Shown here: positions 26,680-34,131 of the stretch, one piece after another
How the letters are laid out: every line of letters begins with the position of its first letter
Numbering within the stretch: position 1 is the stretch's first letter
NCBI GenBank assembly: GCA_030145245.1
Contig: JAQYWC010000065.1
Location: forward strand, 62,001 to 126,000
DNA length: 64,000 bases
Reading direction: 5' to 3'
Source: Desulfobacterium sp.
GTDB lineage: Bacteria > Desulfobacterota > Desulfobacteria > Desulfobacterales > Desulfobacteraceae
The notes under the pieces: model-generated
The model's input: the letters and a program-made list of their open reading frames with translations, nothing else
The model's database searches: none
Told to the model about the DNA's origin: nothing
Made by a program: the position numbers and the translations under genes

Positions 26680-27633
26680 CTACGAAGCTAAAGGGGAGAT
26701 GTACTTCAGGCGGGACGCCACCGTAATGGCAAGGGAGATGAAACAGGCCACAACCGGCGTCAGGAACCAGGCCAGCAATATCCGCTTCAGGGTCTTCTGG
26801 CTCACGGTGTTTGATCCTTTGACGATGCCGATGCCAAGAACGCTTCCGATGACGGCCTGGCTGCTCGACACCGGCACCCCCATCAGGGTATAGAAGTGGA
26901 TGGTCAGGGCCAGGCTCAGGGAGACCACCAGGGCCGAAAACGGATCCAGGGTCACCAGGCGCTTGCCCACGGTCTCCATCACGGGCCGGCTGAAGGTGAC
27001 AATGCCCAGGGCAATGCTGCCCCCGCCGATGAGGGCGGCAGCAGACACGGTGATCATGCCGGCGCCCACAAACACTGCGGTCACGTTGGCCACGTTGTTG
27101 GCCCCCAGGGCATAGGCGCCATAGGACCCTGACACCACAAGGCCTGCCCGCAGCAGCCGGTCTGAATCAAAGAGGGTCAGGGGGAGCCGGTTATAGACCA
27201 CCGCCATGGCCCGGTAGAGCAGCACAGCGATCAGGGCGCCCCCCACGGGGGTGCCGAACCAGCAGAGGACAACCTTGCCAAGGCCTGGAAAATTCAGCTG
27301 GTTGTTCAGGACGCCGATGCCGAGGATGGCACCCACCACAGCCTGGGAGGTTGACACGGGAAGACCCAGGAGGGTCATGAGGGTCACGGTAAGGGCTGCG
27401 GCAACCGATGATATCACGGCCTGGGAGAGATCAAAGCTGGTGAGCCCCTTGAGGGTCTCGATGCCGGCCTGGCCCGAAAAAAGAGCTCCCAGAATTACAA
27501 ACACCGCCCCCAGGAGGGCTGCGGTCCGAAACCGGATCATCTTGGAGGAGACCGCCGTTCCAAAGATGTTGGAAGCGTCGTTGGCCCCCAGGGACCACCC
27601 CAGGAACACCCCACCCAAGAGAGAAAGCATCAC
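26680..27633 (-). CDS. pit: Low-affinity inorganic phosphate transporter of the PiT family
   Basis: The 317-residue membrane protein starts with GGVFLGWSLGANDASNIFGTAVSS, the N-terminal PiT signature with G-A-N-D, and repeats it in the second half as SYGAYALGANNVANVTAVFV. Ten helices are predicted. PiT proteins move phosphate with Na+ or H+, usually as metal-phosphate, across the inner membrane. The start overlaps the end of a DUF47/PhoU-like gene by four bases, the usual regulator pairing. A promoter is likely upstream of that gene or in the ugpC gene region. Confidence 0.93.
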   Translation of the reverse strand: MMLSLLGGVFLGWSLGANDASNIFGTAVSSKMIRFRTAALLGAVFVILGALFSGQAGIETLKGLTSFDLSQAVISSVAAALTVTLMTLLGLPVSTSQAVVGAILGIGVLNNQLNFPGLGKVVLCWFGTPVGGALIAVLLYRAMAVVYNRLPLTLFDSDRLLRAGLVVSGSYGAYALGANNVANVTAVFVGAGMITVSAAALIGGGSIALGIVTFSRPVMETVGKRLVTLDPFSALVVSLSLALTIHFYTLMGVPVSSSQAVIGSVLGIGIVKGSNTVSQKTLKRILLAWFLTPVVACFISLAITVASRLKYISPLAS

Positions 27634-28289
27634 ACCCGCCGTTTCATGATCAAAATGTTGACCTGGCGGGAGACCCGGTCGGTCTGATCGGAGATCTCCC
27701 CCATGTTGATCACAAGATCCTTGAGCTGCAGCTTGAGAAAAGGATCCATTCCGGAATCAAATATCGTTGAGATCAGCTGCCGTTCAATGTGGTCGCAATG
27801 GCTCTCGTTGATGTCGATGGTAGTCACAAGCGCCCGGGCGCCGGTCTTCTTTTTCAGAAAGAGCCTGACCTGCTTTGCGAGCAGGTCACAGGATTCAAGG
27901 CTGATCCGGACAAGATCCCGGACGTCCGGGAGAAGCGCCTCCGGGATCACGATCCGCTGGTACTTGATGATAAACAACACCCGCTCCAGCAGCTGGGGAA
28001 TTTTGTCCAGGGCCTGGAGCAGGTTCATGATATCCCCCCGGGAATCCGGGATCAGCACCTTGCCGTACATGAGGTTGTTGATCTCATCGATGATGTCGTC
28101 GGCCCTGGACTCGTACTTGTGGGTCTGCTCAATAAAAAAATCAAACTCTTCGCAATGGTGGTTGAGAATGCAGGCCCCGATCGCCTTCCTGAAATTCTCC
28201 TGGGTAAGGTGGAAATTTTCAAGATAGTCGTAGATCAGGGATTCCACCTGGCTCTCTTTCCTGAAAAGAAAACGGAACATCCCCTCCAA
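27630..28289 (-). CDS. DUF47 family phosphate transport regulator (PhoU-like partner of PiT)
   Basis: The 219-residue protein is helical and soluble and has the DUF47 pattern: EFDFFIEQTHKYESRADDI near residue 50, with E-x3-A-D-x-I, and GDIMNLLQALDKIPQLLERVLF near 85. It resembles PhoU, which binds metal clusters on its helices and controls phosphate transporters. Overlap with the PiT gene by four bases shows that they are translated together. The ugpC gene lies 23 bases upstream on the same strand, so the three may share a transcript. Confidence 0.9.
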   Translation of the reverse strand: MEGMFRFLFRKESQVESLIYDYLENFHLTQENFRKAIGACILNHHCEEFDFFIEQTHKYESRADDIIDEINNLMYGKVLIPDSRGDIMNLLQALDKIPQLLERVLFIIKYQRIVIPEALLPDVRDLVRISLESCDLLAKQVRLFLKKKTGARALVTTIDINESHCDHIERQLISTIFDSGMDPFLKLQLKDLVINMGEISDQTDRVSRQVNILIMKRRV

Positions 28290-28311
28290 CGTCTCCCATG
28301 GTTAGACGAAT

Positions 28312-29409
28312 CTAATAAACCACCTTGGTGGTCTCGGCATCAAAGACATGCAGCTGGTTCAGGTCCATGGCGATCCGGATCTTTTCATTGGGATGGATCA
28401 CCCTGCGTCCCTCACTCCGTGCAATCATCCTGACCCCATTGAAGTTTACATGGATGTGGGTCTCGTTGCCAAGGGGTTCCACCACCTCAACAACGCCATC
28501 GAACTTCCAGGCATCGGTCAGCTCTTCATTCATGTCCGCCGGCATCATCTCTTCGGTGCGAAGACCCATAACCACCTTTTGGCCGTCACTGAGATTGATT
28601 CCGTTCTTCCGGGGCACGGGGATCTCAAGGCCCCCTTCAAAATGCAGAACAACATCGTCCCCGGTCCTTTTAGCGGTACAGTCGATCAAATTCATGGGCG
28701 GGGTACCGATGAAGCCAGCAACAAAGGTGTTCACCGGATTTAAAAAGAGCTCTATGGGAGTGCCCACCTGTTCGATATAGCCGTTTCTGAGAACCACGAT
28801 CCGGTCGGCCAGGGTCATGGCCTCCACCTGGTCATGGGTCACGTAAATAATGGTGGAATCCACCCGCTGGTGCAACAGCTTTATCTCGGCCCGCATCTGG
28901 ATCCTGAGCTTGGCGTCCAGGTTTGACAAGGGTTCGTCAAACAGGAACATGGAGGGTTTTCGCACCATGGCCCGTCCCATGGCCACCCGCTGGCGCTGGC
29001 CCCCGGACAGTTCGTGGGGCTTTCGATAGAGGAGCTCTTCGAGTCCGAGGATCCCGGCCACCTCCTCCACCCGCTGCTGAATCTCTGCCTTGGGTGTCTT
29101 GGAGATCTTGAGGCCAAAGGACATGTTGTTGAACACATCCATGTGGGGATAGAGGGCATAGTTCTGGAACACCATGGCAAGCCCCCTGTCCTTGGGCGCC
29201 ACGTCGTTGATCACCTTATCGTCAATGGAGATGGTTCCCTGGCTGATCTCTTCAAGGCCCGCCACCATCCGCAAAAGAGTGGATTTACCGCAGCCCGAGG
29301 GCCCCACCAGCACGAGGAACTCCTTATCCTTTACATCCAGGTTAATACCGTGGACCACCTCGGTTTTTCCATATCGCTTTACAACATCATTTATTTTTAG
29401 TTCAGCCAT
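28312..29409 (-). CDS. ugpC: ABC transporter ATP-binding protein, UgpC/MalK type
   Basis: The 365-residue ATPase has Walker A GPSGCGKST near residue 38, ABC signature LSGGQRQRVAMGRA near 134, Walker B in FLFDEPLSN, switch His in YVTHDQVEAM, and a C-terminal OB-fold TOBE region from about 240, all of the CUT1/MalK-UgpC group. It should supply ATP hydrolysis to the UgpA-UgpE permease encoded divergently 290 bases away. Separate location opposite to ugpB-A-E is unusual, as ugpC mostly is the last gene of that operon. The stop lies near the start of the DUF47-PiT pair, so the glycerol-phosphate ATPase and the phosphate channel could be co-expressed. Confidence 0.92.
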   Translation of the reverse strand: MAELKINDVVKRYGKTEVVHGINLDVKDKEFLVLVGPSGCGKSTLLRMVAGLEEISQGTISIDDKVINDVAPKDRGLAMVFQNYALYPHMDVFNNMSFGLKISKTPKAEIQQRVEEVAGILGLEELLYRKPHELSGGQRQRVAMGRAMVRKPSMFLFDEPLSNLDAKLRIQMRAEIKLLHQRVDSTIIYVTHDQVEAMTLADRIVVLRNGYIEQVGTPIELFLNPVNTFVAGFIGTPPMNLIDCTAKRTGDDVVLHFEGGLEIPVPRKNGINLSDGQKVVMGLRTEEMMPADMNEELTDAWKFDGVVEVVEPLGNETHIHVNFNGVRMIARSEGRRVIHPNEKIRIAMDLNQLHVFDAETTKVVY

Positions 29410-29436
29410 TCCATATCCTGTATTTTTATTAGCCAG

Positions 29437-29531
29437 TGTTTTCCATGTTCATAAGTTTTCTAAAACTCACACAATAATGAATTCGCCCCTGTTTCCCGTG
29501 TTCATATTTTTTCTAAAAACCACATAATAGG
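29437..29531. repeat. Imperfect direct repeat of about 43 bp in the ugpC-ugpB intergenic region
   Basis: The blocks 29437-29479 and 29489-29531 share TGTTCATA, TTTTCTAAAA, and CACA-TAATA in the same order and start 52 bases apart. They lie upstream of ugpC. The copies are too close in form to be chance but have diverged at about a quarter of sites; they may be tandem regulator sites. Confidence 0.55.
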
Positions 29532-29575
29532 AAAAAAGGCAATTGCGTAATAGTTTTTTTTCTGAAATATAAATC

Positions 29576-29614
29576 TTGACTCTATTGTAATTAGCTATTA
29601 ATTCATATTGAATT
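29576..29614 (+). promoter_or_regulatory. Candidate sigma-70 promoter and palindromic operator before ugpB
   Basis: TTGACT at 29576-29581 is followed after 17 bases by TAATTC at 29599-29604, an acceptable -35/-10 pair for ugpB. A palindrome, AATTCA-TAT-TGAATT at 29600-29614, overlaps the -10, as an operator would. The -10 match is only partial. Confidence 0.4.
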
Positions 29615-29697
29615 AGGATAGCTGTTTTCTGTAAGAAAGGGAACAACCATGTTCAATTATGAATTGGAAGACCATTAACCAGGAGGAAAAAAGGAAT

Positions 29698-31026
29698 ATG
29701 AAGCTGCGCAGATTGCTTATTTGCACCGTTGTTGCACTGGGGCTTGCCATGCCCGCAGGCGTGTTTGCCAAACCGGTCACCATCGAGTGGTGGCACGCCA
29801 TGAGAAGTGCCAGGGGAAAAGTTGTCGATCACATGATCGAAGAGTTCAACGCCTCACAGACCGAATACAAGGTGGTTGGCACCAACAAGGGCAACTATGA
29901 CGAGACCATGAACGCGGGCGTCGCCGCCTTCAGGTCCAAGAAACAGCCCCACATCCTCCAGGTGTTTGAGGTGGGAACCCAGACCATGATGCTTTCAGGC
30001 GCTGTCTACCCGGTGTACAAGCTCATGGCAGACGCGGGCTACAACATCGACTGGTCCAACTATCTCCAGGCCGTACTCTCCTACTACATGAATGCCGACG
30101 GCAACCTCATGTCCATGCCCTTCAACTCCTCCACCCCCATCATGTACTACAACGTTTCCATGTTTGAGAAGGCAGGCATCGCGCCCCTTTCCAAGACAGA
30201 GCCCATCACCTGGGATCAGCTGGGTGAGATCACCAAAAAGCTTGTGGAGGCAGGCATTGCGCCGGCAGGCATGGTAACCGCGTGGCAGTCCTGGACCCAG
30301 ATCGAAAACTACAGCGCCATCCACAACCTTCCGTTTGCAAGCAAGGCCAACGGCTACAAGGGTCTTGACTGCGAGCTCCAGATCAACAACCCCAAGGTCC
30401 TGAACCACATCGAGCGCCTCAAGACCTGGACTAAGGACAAGCGTTTCATGTACGGCGGACAGAAGTACCAGGGTCCCAAATCCGAGTTTCTCTCCCAGAG
30501 CGCTGCCTTCTACATCGACAGCATCTCCGGCATTGCCAAGCTGAAATCCGCTGTCAAGGATTTCAAGTGGGATGCGGCTCCCCTTCCGGTTGAGTCCTGG
30601 ATGACCAAGCCCCAGAACAGCATCATCGGCGGCGCCTCCCTCTGGGTTCTCAAGGGCCACACCAAAAAAGAGTACAAGGGCGTTGCAGCCTTCCTCAAGT
30701 TCCTTTCAAGCAATGAGATGCAGGAGTACTGGCACAAAGAAACCGGCTACTTCCCCATCACCCTTACCGCATACAACGATCTGAAGTCCAAGGGATACTA
30801 CAAGGAGAACCCCCTCCAGGAGGTGGGCATCACCCAGCTCAACCGCGCCATCCCCACCGAGATCTCACGGGGCCTTCGCGTGGGCTACTTTGTCCAGATC
30901 CGGAACATCATCAATGAAGAGTTAGAGCTTGTCTGGAACGGTTCCAAGACACCTAAGGAAGCCCTGGACGAGGCGGTCAAGCGAAGCAACGACCAGCTCA
31001 GAACCTTCGAAAAAACCTATAAATAG
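29698..31026 (+). CDS. ugpB: Extracellular glycerol-3-phosphate/sugar binding protein
   Basis: The ATG at 29698 has AGGAGG ahead and starts a clean signal peptide of about 24 residues (MKLRRLLICTVVALGLAMPA, then GVFA), while an ATG 39 bases earlier would not. The 443-residue protein has the family 1 solute-binding form of UgpB: TIEWWHAMRSARGKVVDHMI, AFRSKKQPHILQVFEVGTQT and GASLWVLKGHTKKEYKGVA near 315. It should bind sn-glycerol 3-phosphate or glycerophosphodiesters in the periplasm and hand them to UgpA-UgpE. A hairpin with T run follows the stop and probably reduces expression of the downstream permease genes relative to this one. Confidence 0.92.
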   Translation: MKLRRLLICTVVALGLAMPAGVFAKPVTIEWWHAMRSARGKVVDHMIEEFNASQTEYKVVGTNKGNYDETMNAGVAAFRSKKQPHILQVFEVGTQTMMLSGAVYPVYKLMADAGYNIDWSNYLQAVLSYYMNADGNLMSMPFNSSTPIMYYNVSMFEKAGIAPLSKTEPITWDQLGEITKKLVEAGIAPAGMVTAWQSWTQIENYSAIHNLPFASKANGYKGLDCELQINNPKVLNHIERLKTWTKDKRFMYGGQKYQGPKSEFLSQSAAFYIDSISGIAKLKSAVKDFKWDAAPLPVESWMTKPQNSIIGGASLWVLKGHTKKEYKGVAAFLKFLSSNEMQEYWHKETGYFPITLTAYNDLKSKGYYKENPLQEVGITQLNRAIPTEISRGLRVGYFVQIRNIINEELELVWNGSKTPKEALDEAVKRSNDQLRTFEKTYK

Positions 31027-31043
31027 CGAAAAAAGGGATTAAC

Positions 31044-31080
31044 AAAAAGCCCCTGCCCTGTGTAGAGACAGGGGCTTTTT
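31044..31080 (+). terminator. Intercistronic terminator/attenuator hairpin between ugpB and ugpA
   Basis: AAAAAGCCCCTG at 31044-31055 pairs perfectly with CAGGGGCTTTTT at 31069-31080, giving 12 pairs, a 13-base loop and a T run, sixteen bases before the ugpA start. It probably stops part of the transcripts, so the binding protein is made in excess of the permease. Confidence 0.85.
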
Positions 31081-31095
31081 GTTGTTTTTGTATCC

Positions 31096-31986
31096 ATGAT
31101 TAAACGATCTTTTTTTAAATCTTCGTATTTGCCATACCTGCTGATTCTTCCCCAGGTGCTCATAACGTTGACCTTTTTCTATTGGCCGGCGCTCCAGGGA
31201 CTTATTCAGTCGTTTCACCTGAGTGACCCCTTTGGGCTCCAGAGCAGGTTTGTATGGTTTTATAACTATATCGAGCTGTTCACGGATCCCCTCTATCTCA
31301 AATCTATCTTCATCACCATTGTGTTCAGCATATCAGTGGCATCGGTCTCCCTGGGCCTGGGATTGTTCCTTGCCACCATGGCCAACAGGGCCCTCAAGGC
31401 CAAACCCCTGGTAAGGACCATGCTTATCTGGCCCTATGCCGTGGCCCCGGCCATCTCCGGCATCATGTGGCTGTTTCTCCTCCACCCCTCCTATGGCGTG
31501 GTGGCCCTGGGCATCAAGCGCTGGCTGGGCATCAATTGGAACCCTGTTCTGAACGGGGCGGACGCCATGGCCATGATCACCATGGCTGCGGCCTGGAAAC
31601 AGATCTCCTACAACTTTGTTTTTTTTGTGGCAGGCCTCCAGGCCATCCCCAAATCCCTCATTGAAGCGGCCGCCATTGACGGTGCAAGCCCCCTTCGACG
31701 CTTCTGGACCATCACATTTCCCCTGCTCTCCCCCACCTTCTTCTTTCTGTCGGTCATGAATATCATCTACTCGTTCTTCGAGACCTTTGGCGTTATTCAC
31801 ACCGTCACCCAGGGAGGCCCGGGCGGCTCCACCAATATCCTGGTCTACAAGGTTTACCAGGACGGATTCGTTGGATTGAACCTTGGTTCCTCCTCGGCCC
31901 AGAGCGTGGTTCTCATGTCATTGATTATTTTTATAACATTTCTGCAGTTTCGATTTGTTGAAAAGAAAGTACAATATACCGGATAA
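31096..31986 (+). CDS. ugpA: ABC transporter permease, UgpA type
   Basis: The 296-residue membrane protein has six predicted helices and the binding-protein-dependent transport (EAA) loop EAAAIDGASPLRRFWTITFP at about 193-212, which contacts the ATPase. The start MIKRSFFKSSYLPYLLILPQ and the following WPALQGLIQSFHLSDPFG match the UgpA/MalF-like group. With UgpE it forms the channel for glycerol-3-phosphate import. The gene follows a hairpin and leads ugpE by five bases. Confidence 0.93.
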   Translation: MIKRSFFKSSYLPYLLILPQVLITLTFFYWPALQGLIQSFHLSDPFGLQSRFVWFYNYIELFTDPLYLKSIFITIVFSISVASVSLGLGLFLATMANRALKAKPLVRTMLIWPYAVAPAISGIMWLFLLHPSYGVVALGIKRWLGINWNPVLNGADAMAMITMAAAWKQISYNFVFFVAGLQAIPKSLIEAAAIDGASPLRRFWTITFPLLSPTFFFLSVMNIIYSFFETFGVIHTVTQGGPGGSTNILVYKVYQDGFVGLNLGSSSAQSVVLMSLIIFITFLQFRFVEKKVQYTG

Positions 31987-31991
31987 ACATT

Positions 31992-32912
31992 ATGGTTGAA
32001 AAAACACCCCTATTGGATTTTTTTACATATGCCTTTCTCATCTTCGGCATACTTATCGTGGGATTCCCCATTATCTACAGTCTCATCGCCGCCACCCTTC
32101 CCCTGGAGGATGTGTCACGGGTTCCCATGCCCCTGATCCCCGGGGACCAGTTCATGGTGAACATAAGAGAGGCGTGGACCCGGGGGGATCTGGGCACACA
32201 GATCTTCAACTCCTTTGTCATGGCATCCGGCATTACCGTGGGAAAGATCGCCATCTCCATGATCGGTGCCTTTTCCATCGTCTATTTTGACTACCGGTTC
32301 AGGGCCGCTGCCTTTGCCTCGGTTTTCTGCACCCTCATGCTTCCGGTGGAGGTGAGAATCATGCCCACCTACGAGGTGGCCGCCAACATCCTCGGCCCGC
32401 TCCAGCCCGTGTGGGACTTTCTCCACATGGATGGCCTCCTCTCCTGGTTTGCCGGCCACGATGTGGAGGTGCTCCTCAACTGGTCGCTGCTGGACAGCTA
32501 CACAGGGCTCATCCTTCCCCTGGTGGCCTCGGCCACCTGCACCTTTCTCTTCAGGCAGTTCTTTCTGACCGTGCCCGATGAGCTGTGCGAGGCTGCCAAG
32601 ATGGACGGGGCCTCTCCCATGACCTTTTTCAGGAAGGTCCTCTTTCCCCTGTCAAAGACCAATATCGCTGCCCTTGTGGTTATCGAATTTGTGTATGGCT
32701 ACAACCAGTATCTCTGGCCCTTGCTCATCACCACAAATCCCAAGATGACCACGGCGGTCATCGGTCTCCAGAACCTGATTCCCCAGGCAGACGATCTCCC
32801 GGAATGGAACATCGCCCTGGGAGCAGCCGTGCTGGTGATGCTGCCGCCCATCCTGGTGGTGCTCTTCATGCAGCGCTGGTTTGTAAAGGGATTGATCGAG
32901 AAGGAGAAATAA
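31992..32912 (+). CDS. ugpE: ABC transporter permease, UgpE type
   Basis: The 306-residue permease has six helices and the EAA loop ELCEAAKMDGASPMTFFRKV at about 197-216 of the CUT1 second permease. LPLEDVSRVPMPLIPGDQF near 36 corresponds to the periplasmic segment of UgpE. It pairs with UgpA and UgpC. The gene begins five bases past ugpA and ends before a very strong palindromic terminator. Confidence 0.93.
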   Translation: MVEKTPLLDFFTYAFLIFGILIVGFPIIYSLIAATLPLEDVSRVPMPLIPGDQFMVNIREAWTRGDLGTQIFNSFVMASGITVGKIAISMIGAFSIVYFDYRFRAAAFASVFCTLMLPVEVRIMPTYEVAANILGPLQPVWDFLHMDGLLSWFAGHDVEVLLNWSLLDSYTGLILPLVASATCTFLFRQFFLTVPDELCEAAKMDGASPMTFFRKVLFPLSKTNIAALVVIEFVYGYNQYLWPLLITTNPKMTTAVIGLQNLIPQADDLPEWNIALGAAVLVMLPPILVVLFMQRWFVKGLIEKEK

Positions 32913-32936
32913 CCGCCAAAGCATAAAACCAAAGCA

Positions 32937-32983
32937 AAAACCCAAAACGGGCCGGCCATGATGGCCGGCCCGTTTTGGGTTTT
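32937..32983. terminator. 23-bp perfect palindrome, bidirectional terminator after ugpE
   Basis: Bases 32937-32959 pair without mismatch with 32961-32983; the GC-rich core GGGCCGGCCAT is flanked by AAAACCCAAAA-type outer arms that give T runs on both strands. It ends the ugpB-A-E transcript from the left and the MCE lipoprotein transcript from the right. Confidence 0.9.
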
Positions 32984-33013
32984 CCTGATCTTGCCCCACC
33001 CCTTTGTCAGGGA

Positions 33014-33685
33014 TCAGATCTCCCTCAGGGTGTCGAGCTTCCTCTCCAGGGACTCAAGCGTCTCCTCTGGGGGCTCAAGCTCCCGGCCGCCACCCTCCAG
33101 CCGTTTTTTAAGCGCTTCCAGCTCTTTTTGAAGCTTCGGGAGGACCTCGTTCTTCATGGTCTCCTGGACCTCTTTCCCCGAGGCCTTCATCTCCCTGGCC
33201 AGCTCGTCCATGGCGGATTCAAGCCGCTTGAACTCCTCACTCTCGGGGATCTTGCCCACCTCGTCCATGAACTGTCCGAATCCTGTTTCCAGTTGTTTTA
33301 ACATCCCGGAAAAGCCCTGGACAGGGGGAGCCTCCGCGCCCTGGACAATTGCGCCCTTTTGAAGGGGGCTTCCCCCGGGTGCAGCCTGGGTCACCCTGAC
33401 CACGGTCTGGCCGGGGCTTTCCCGGGAAGGTGCCAGGCGAAAAACAGCGTGTTCGGTCATGAAGGGTTTGAACTCTTTGTCGATCTCAACAAGCACGGCA
33501 TAGGTCCCGTTTCCAGGCGGAGAGATGGCCGTCACCCGGCCCACCGGGGTCTGGTCCACCACCACAGGGTCACCGGCCTTAAGGCCGTCGATCCCCTTGA
33601 AGTTGACCGTGAAGTCGAGGGTGTTGCACCCCGCAAAGAGAAGGGTAGAGATCAGAACAAGGATGGCAGTTCGAAAGAAAGGCAT
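33014..33685 (-). CDS. MCE/MlaD-domain lipoprotein
   Basis: The 223-residue protein has a lipoprotein signal (ILVLISTLLFAGC, lipid Cys at 20), an MCE domain at about 27-110 (FKGIDGLKAGDPVVVDQTPVGRVT), and a coiled coil at about 125-222. MlaD and similar proteins form rings that pass lipids between membranes. In most cases an MCE gene stands with a permease and ATPase (MlaE-MlaF); here none is adjacent, and the single Cys anchor replaces the usual membrane helix. It sits 19 bases downstream of a DUF1178 gene and ends at a strong shared terminator. The role in envelope lipid flow is inferred from family knowledge only. Confidence 0.82.
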   Translation of the reverse strand: MPFFRTAILVLISTLLFAGCNTLDFTVNFKGIDGLKAGDPVVVDQTPVGRVTAISPPGNGTYAVLVEIDKEFKPFMTEHAVFRLAPSRESPGQTVVRVTQAAPGGSPLQKGAIVQGAEAPPVQGFSGMLKQLETGFGQFMDEVGKIPESEEFKRLESAMDELAREMKASGKEVQETMKNEVLPKLQKELEALKKRLEGGGRELEPPEETLESLERKLDTLREI

Positions 33686-33703
33686 GGTTCTCCTCCCGGG
33701 CGA

Positions 33704-34129
33704 TCAGTTAAGGTGCTCGTCGGGCTTGGGCGGCAGGGGCAGCTTGACCACATCAACCCCCTCCTGGTCGAGGAGCTTGTCTTCTTCGGCCGTGGTGGTG
33801 CCCATTATGTTCTTAGGTTCCGAAGCACCATAGTGAATCTTCAGGGCCTCTTTGGCAAAGTTGGGGCCCACATTATCAAAGTTCTTCCCGATGAAGTCCG
33901 AGACCCTGGTATGAAGTTCCACCAGGGCCTCCTCCCTTGCCCGGGTGTGGGCAAGAGCCCCCTGGGAGGTCTTCACCGCAATGGGGGACAGCTTTTGGGC
34001 TACCGAGGTTGTTTCGCACACAGGACAGGTGACCTGCCCCTGTTCCTGCTGGCGCTCAAATGCTTCCCCATGGTCAAACCACCCCTCAAAGGCGTGGCCG
34101 TTGATGCATTCAAGATCAAAAACGATCAT
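33704..34129 (-). CDS. DUF1178 family protein (zinc-ribbon-like)
   Basis: The 141-residue protein begins MIVFDLECINGHAFEGWF, the DUF1178 pattern with a Cys near residue 8, and has a C-x-x-C in TCPVCETTSV near residue 35, so a small zinc site is likely. The middle is helical and the tail is acidic. No function is established for the family. The stop of the Na/Pi cotransporter gene lies two bases upstream and the MCE gene follows, all leftward, so they form one operon. Confidence 0.9.
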   Translation of the reverse strand: MIVFDLECINGHAFEGWFDHGEAFERQQEQGQVTCPVCETTSVAQKLSPIAVKTSQGALAHTRAREEALVELHTRVSDFIGKNFDNVGPNFAKEALKIHYGASEPKNIMGTTTAEEDKLLDQEGVDVVKLPLPPKPDEHLN

Positions 34130-34131
34130 TG

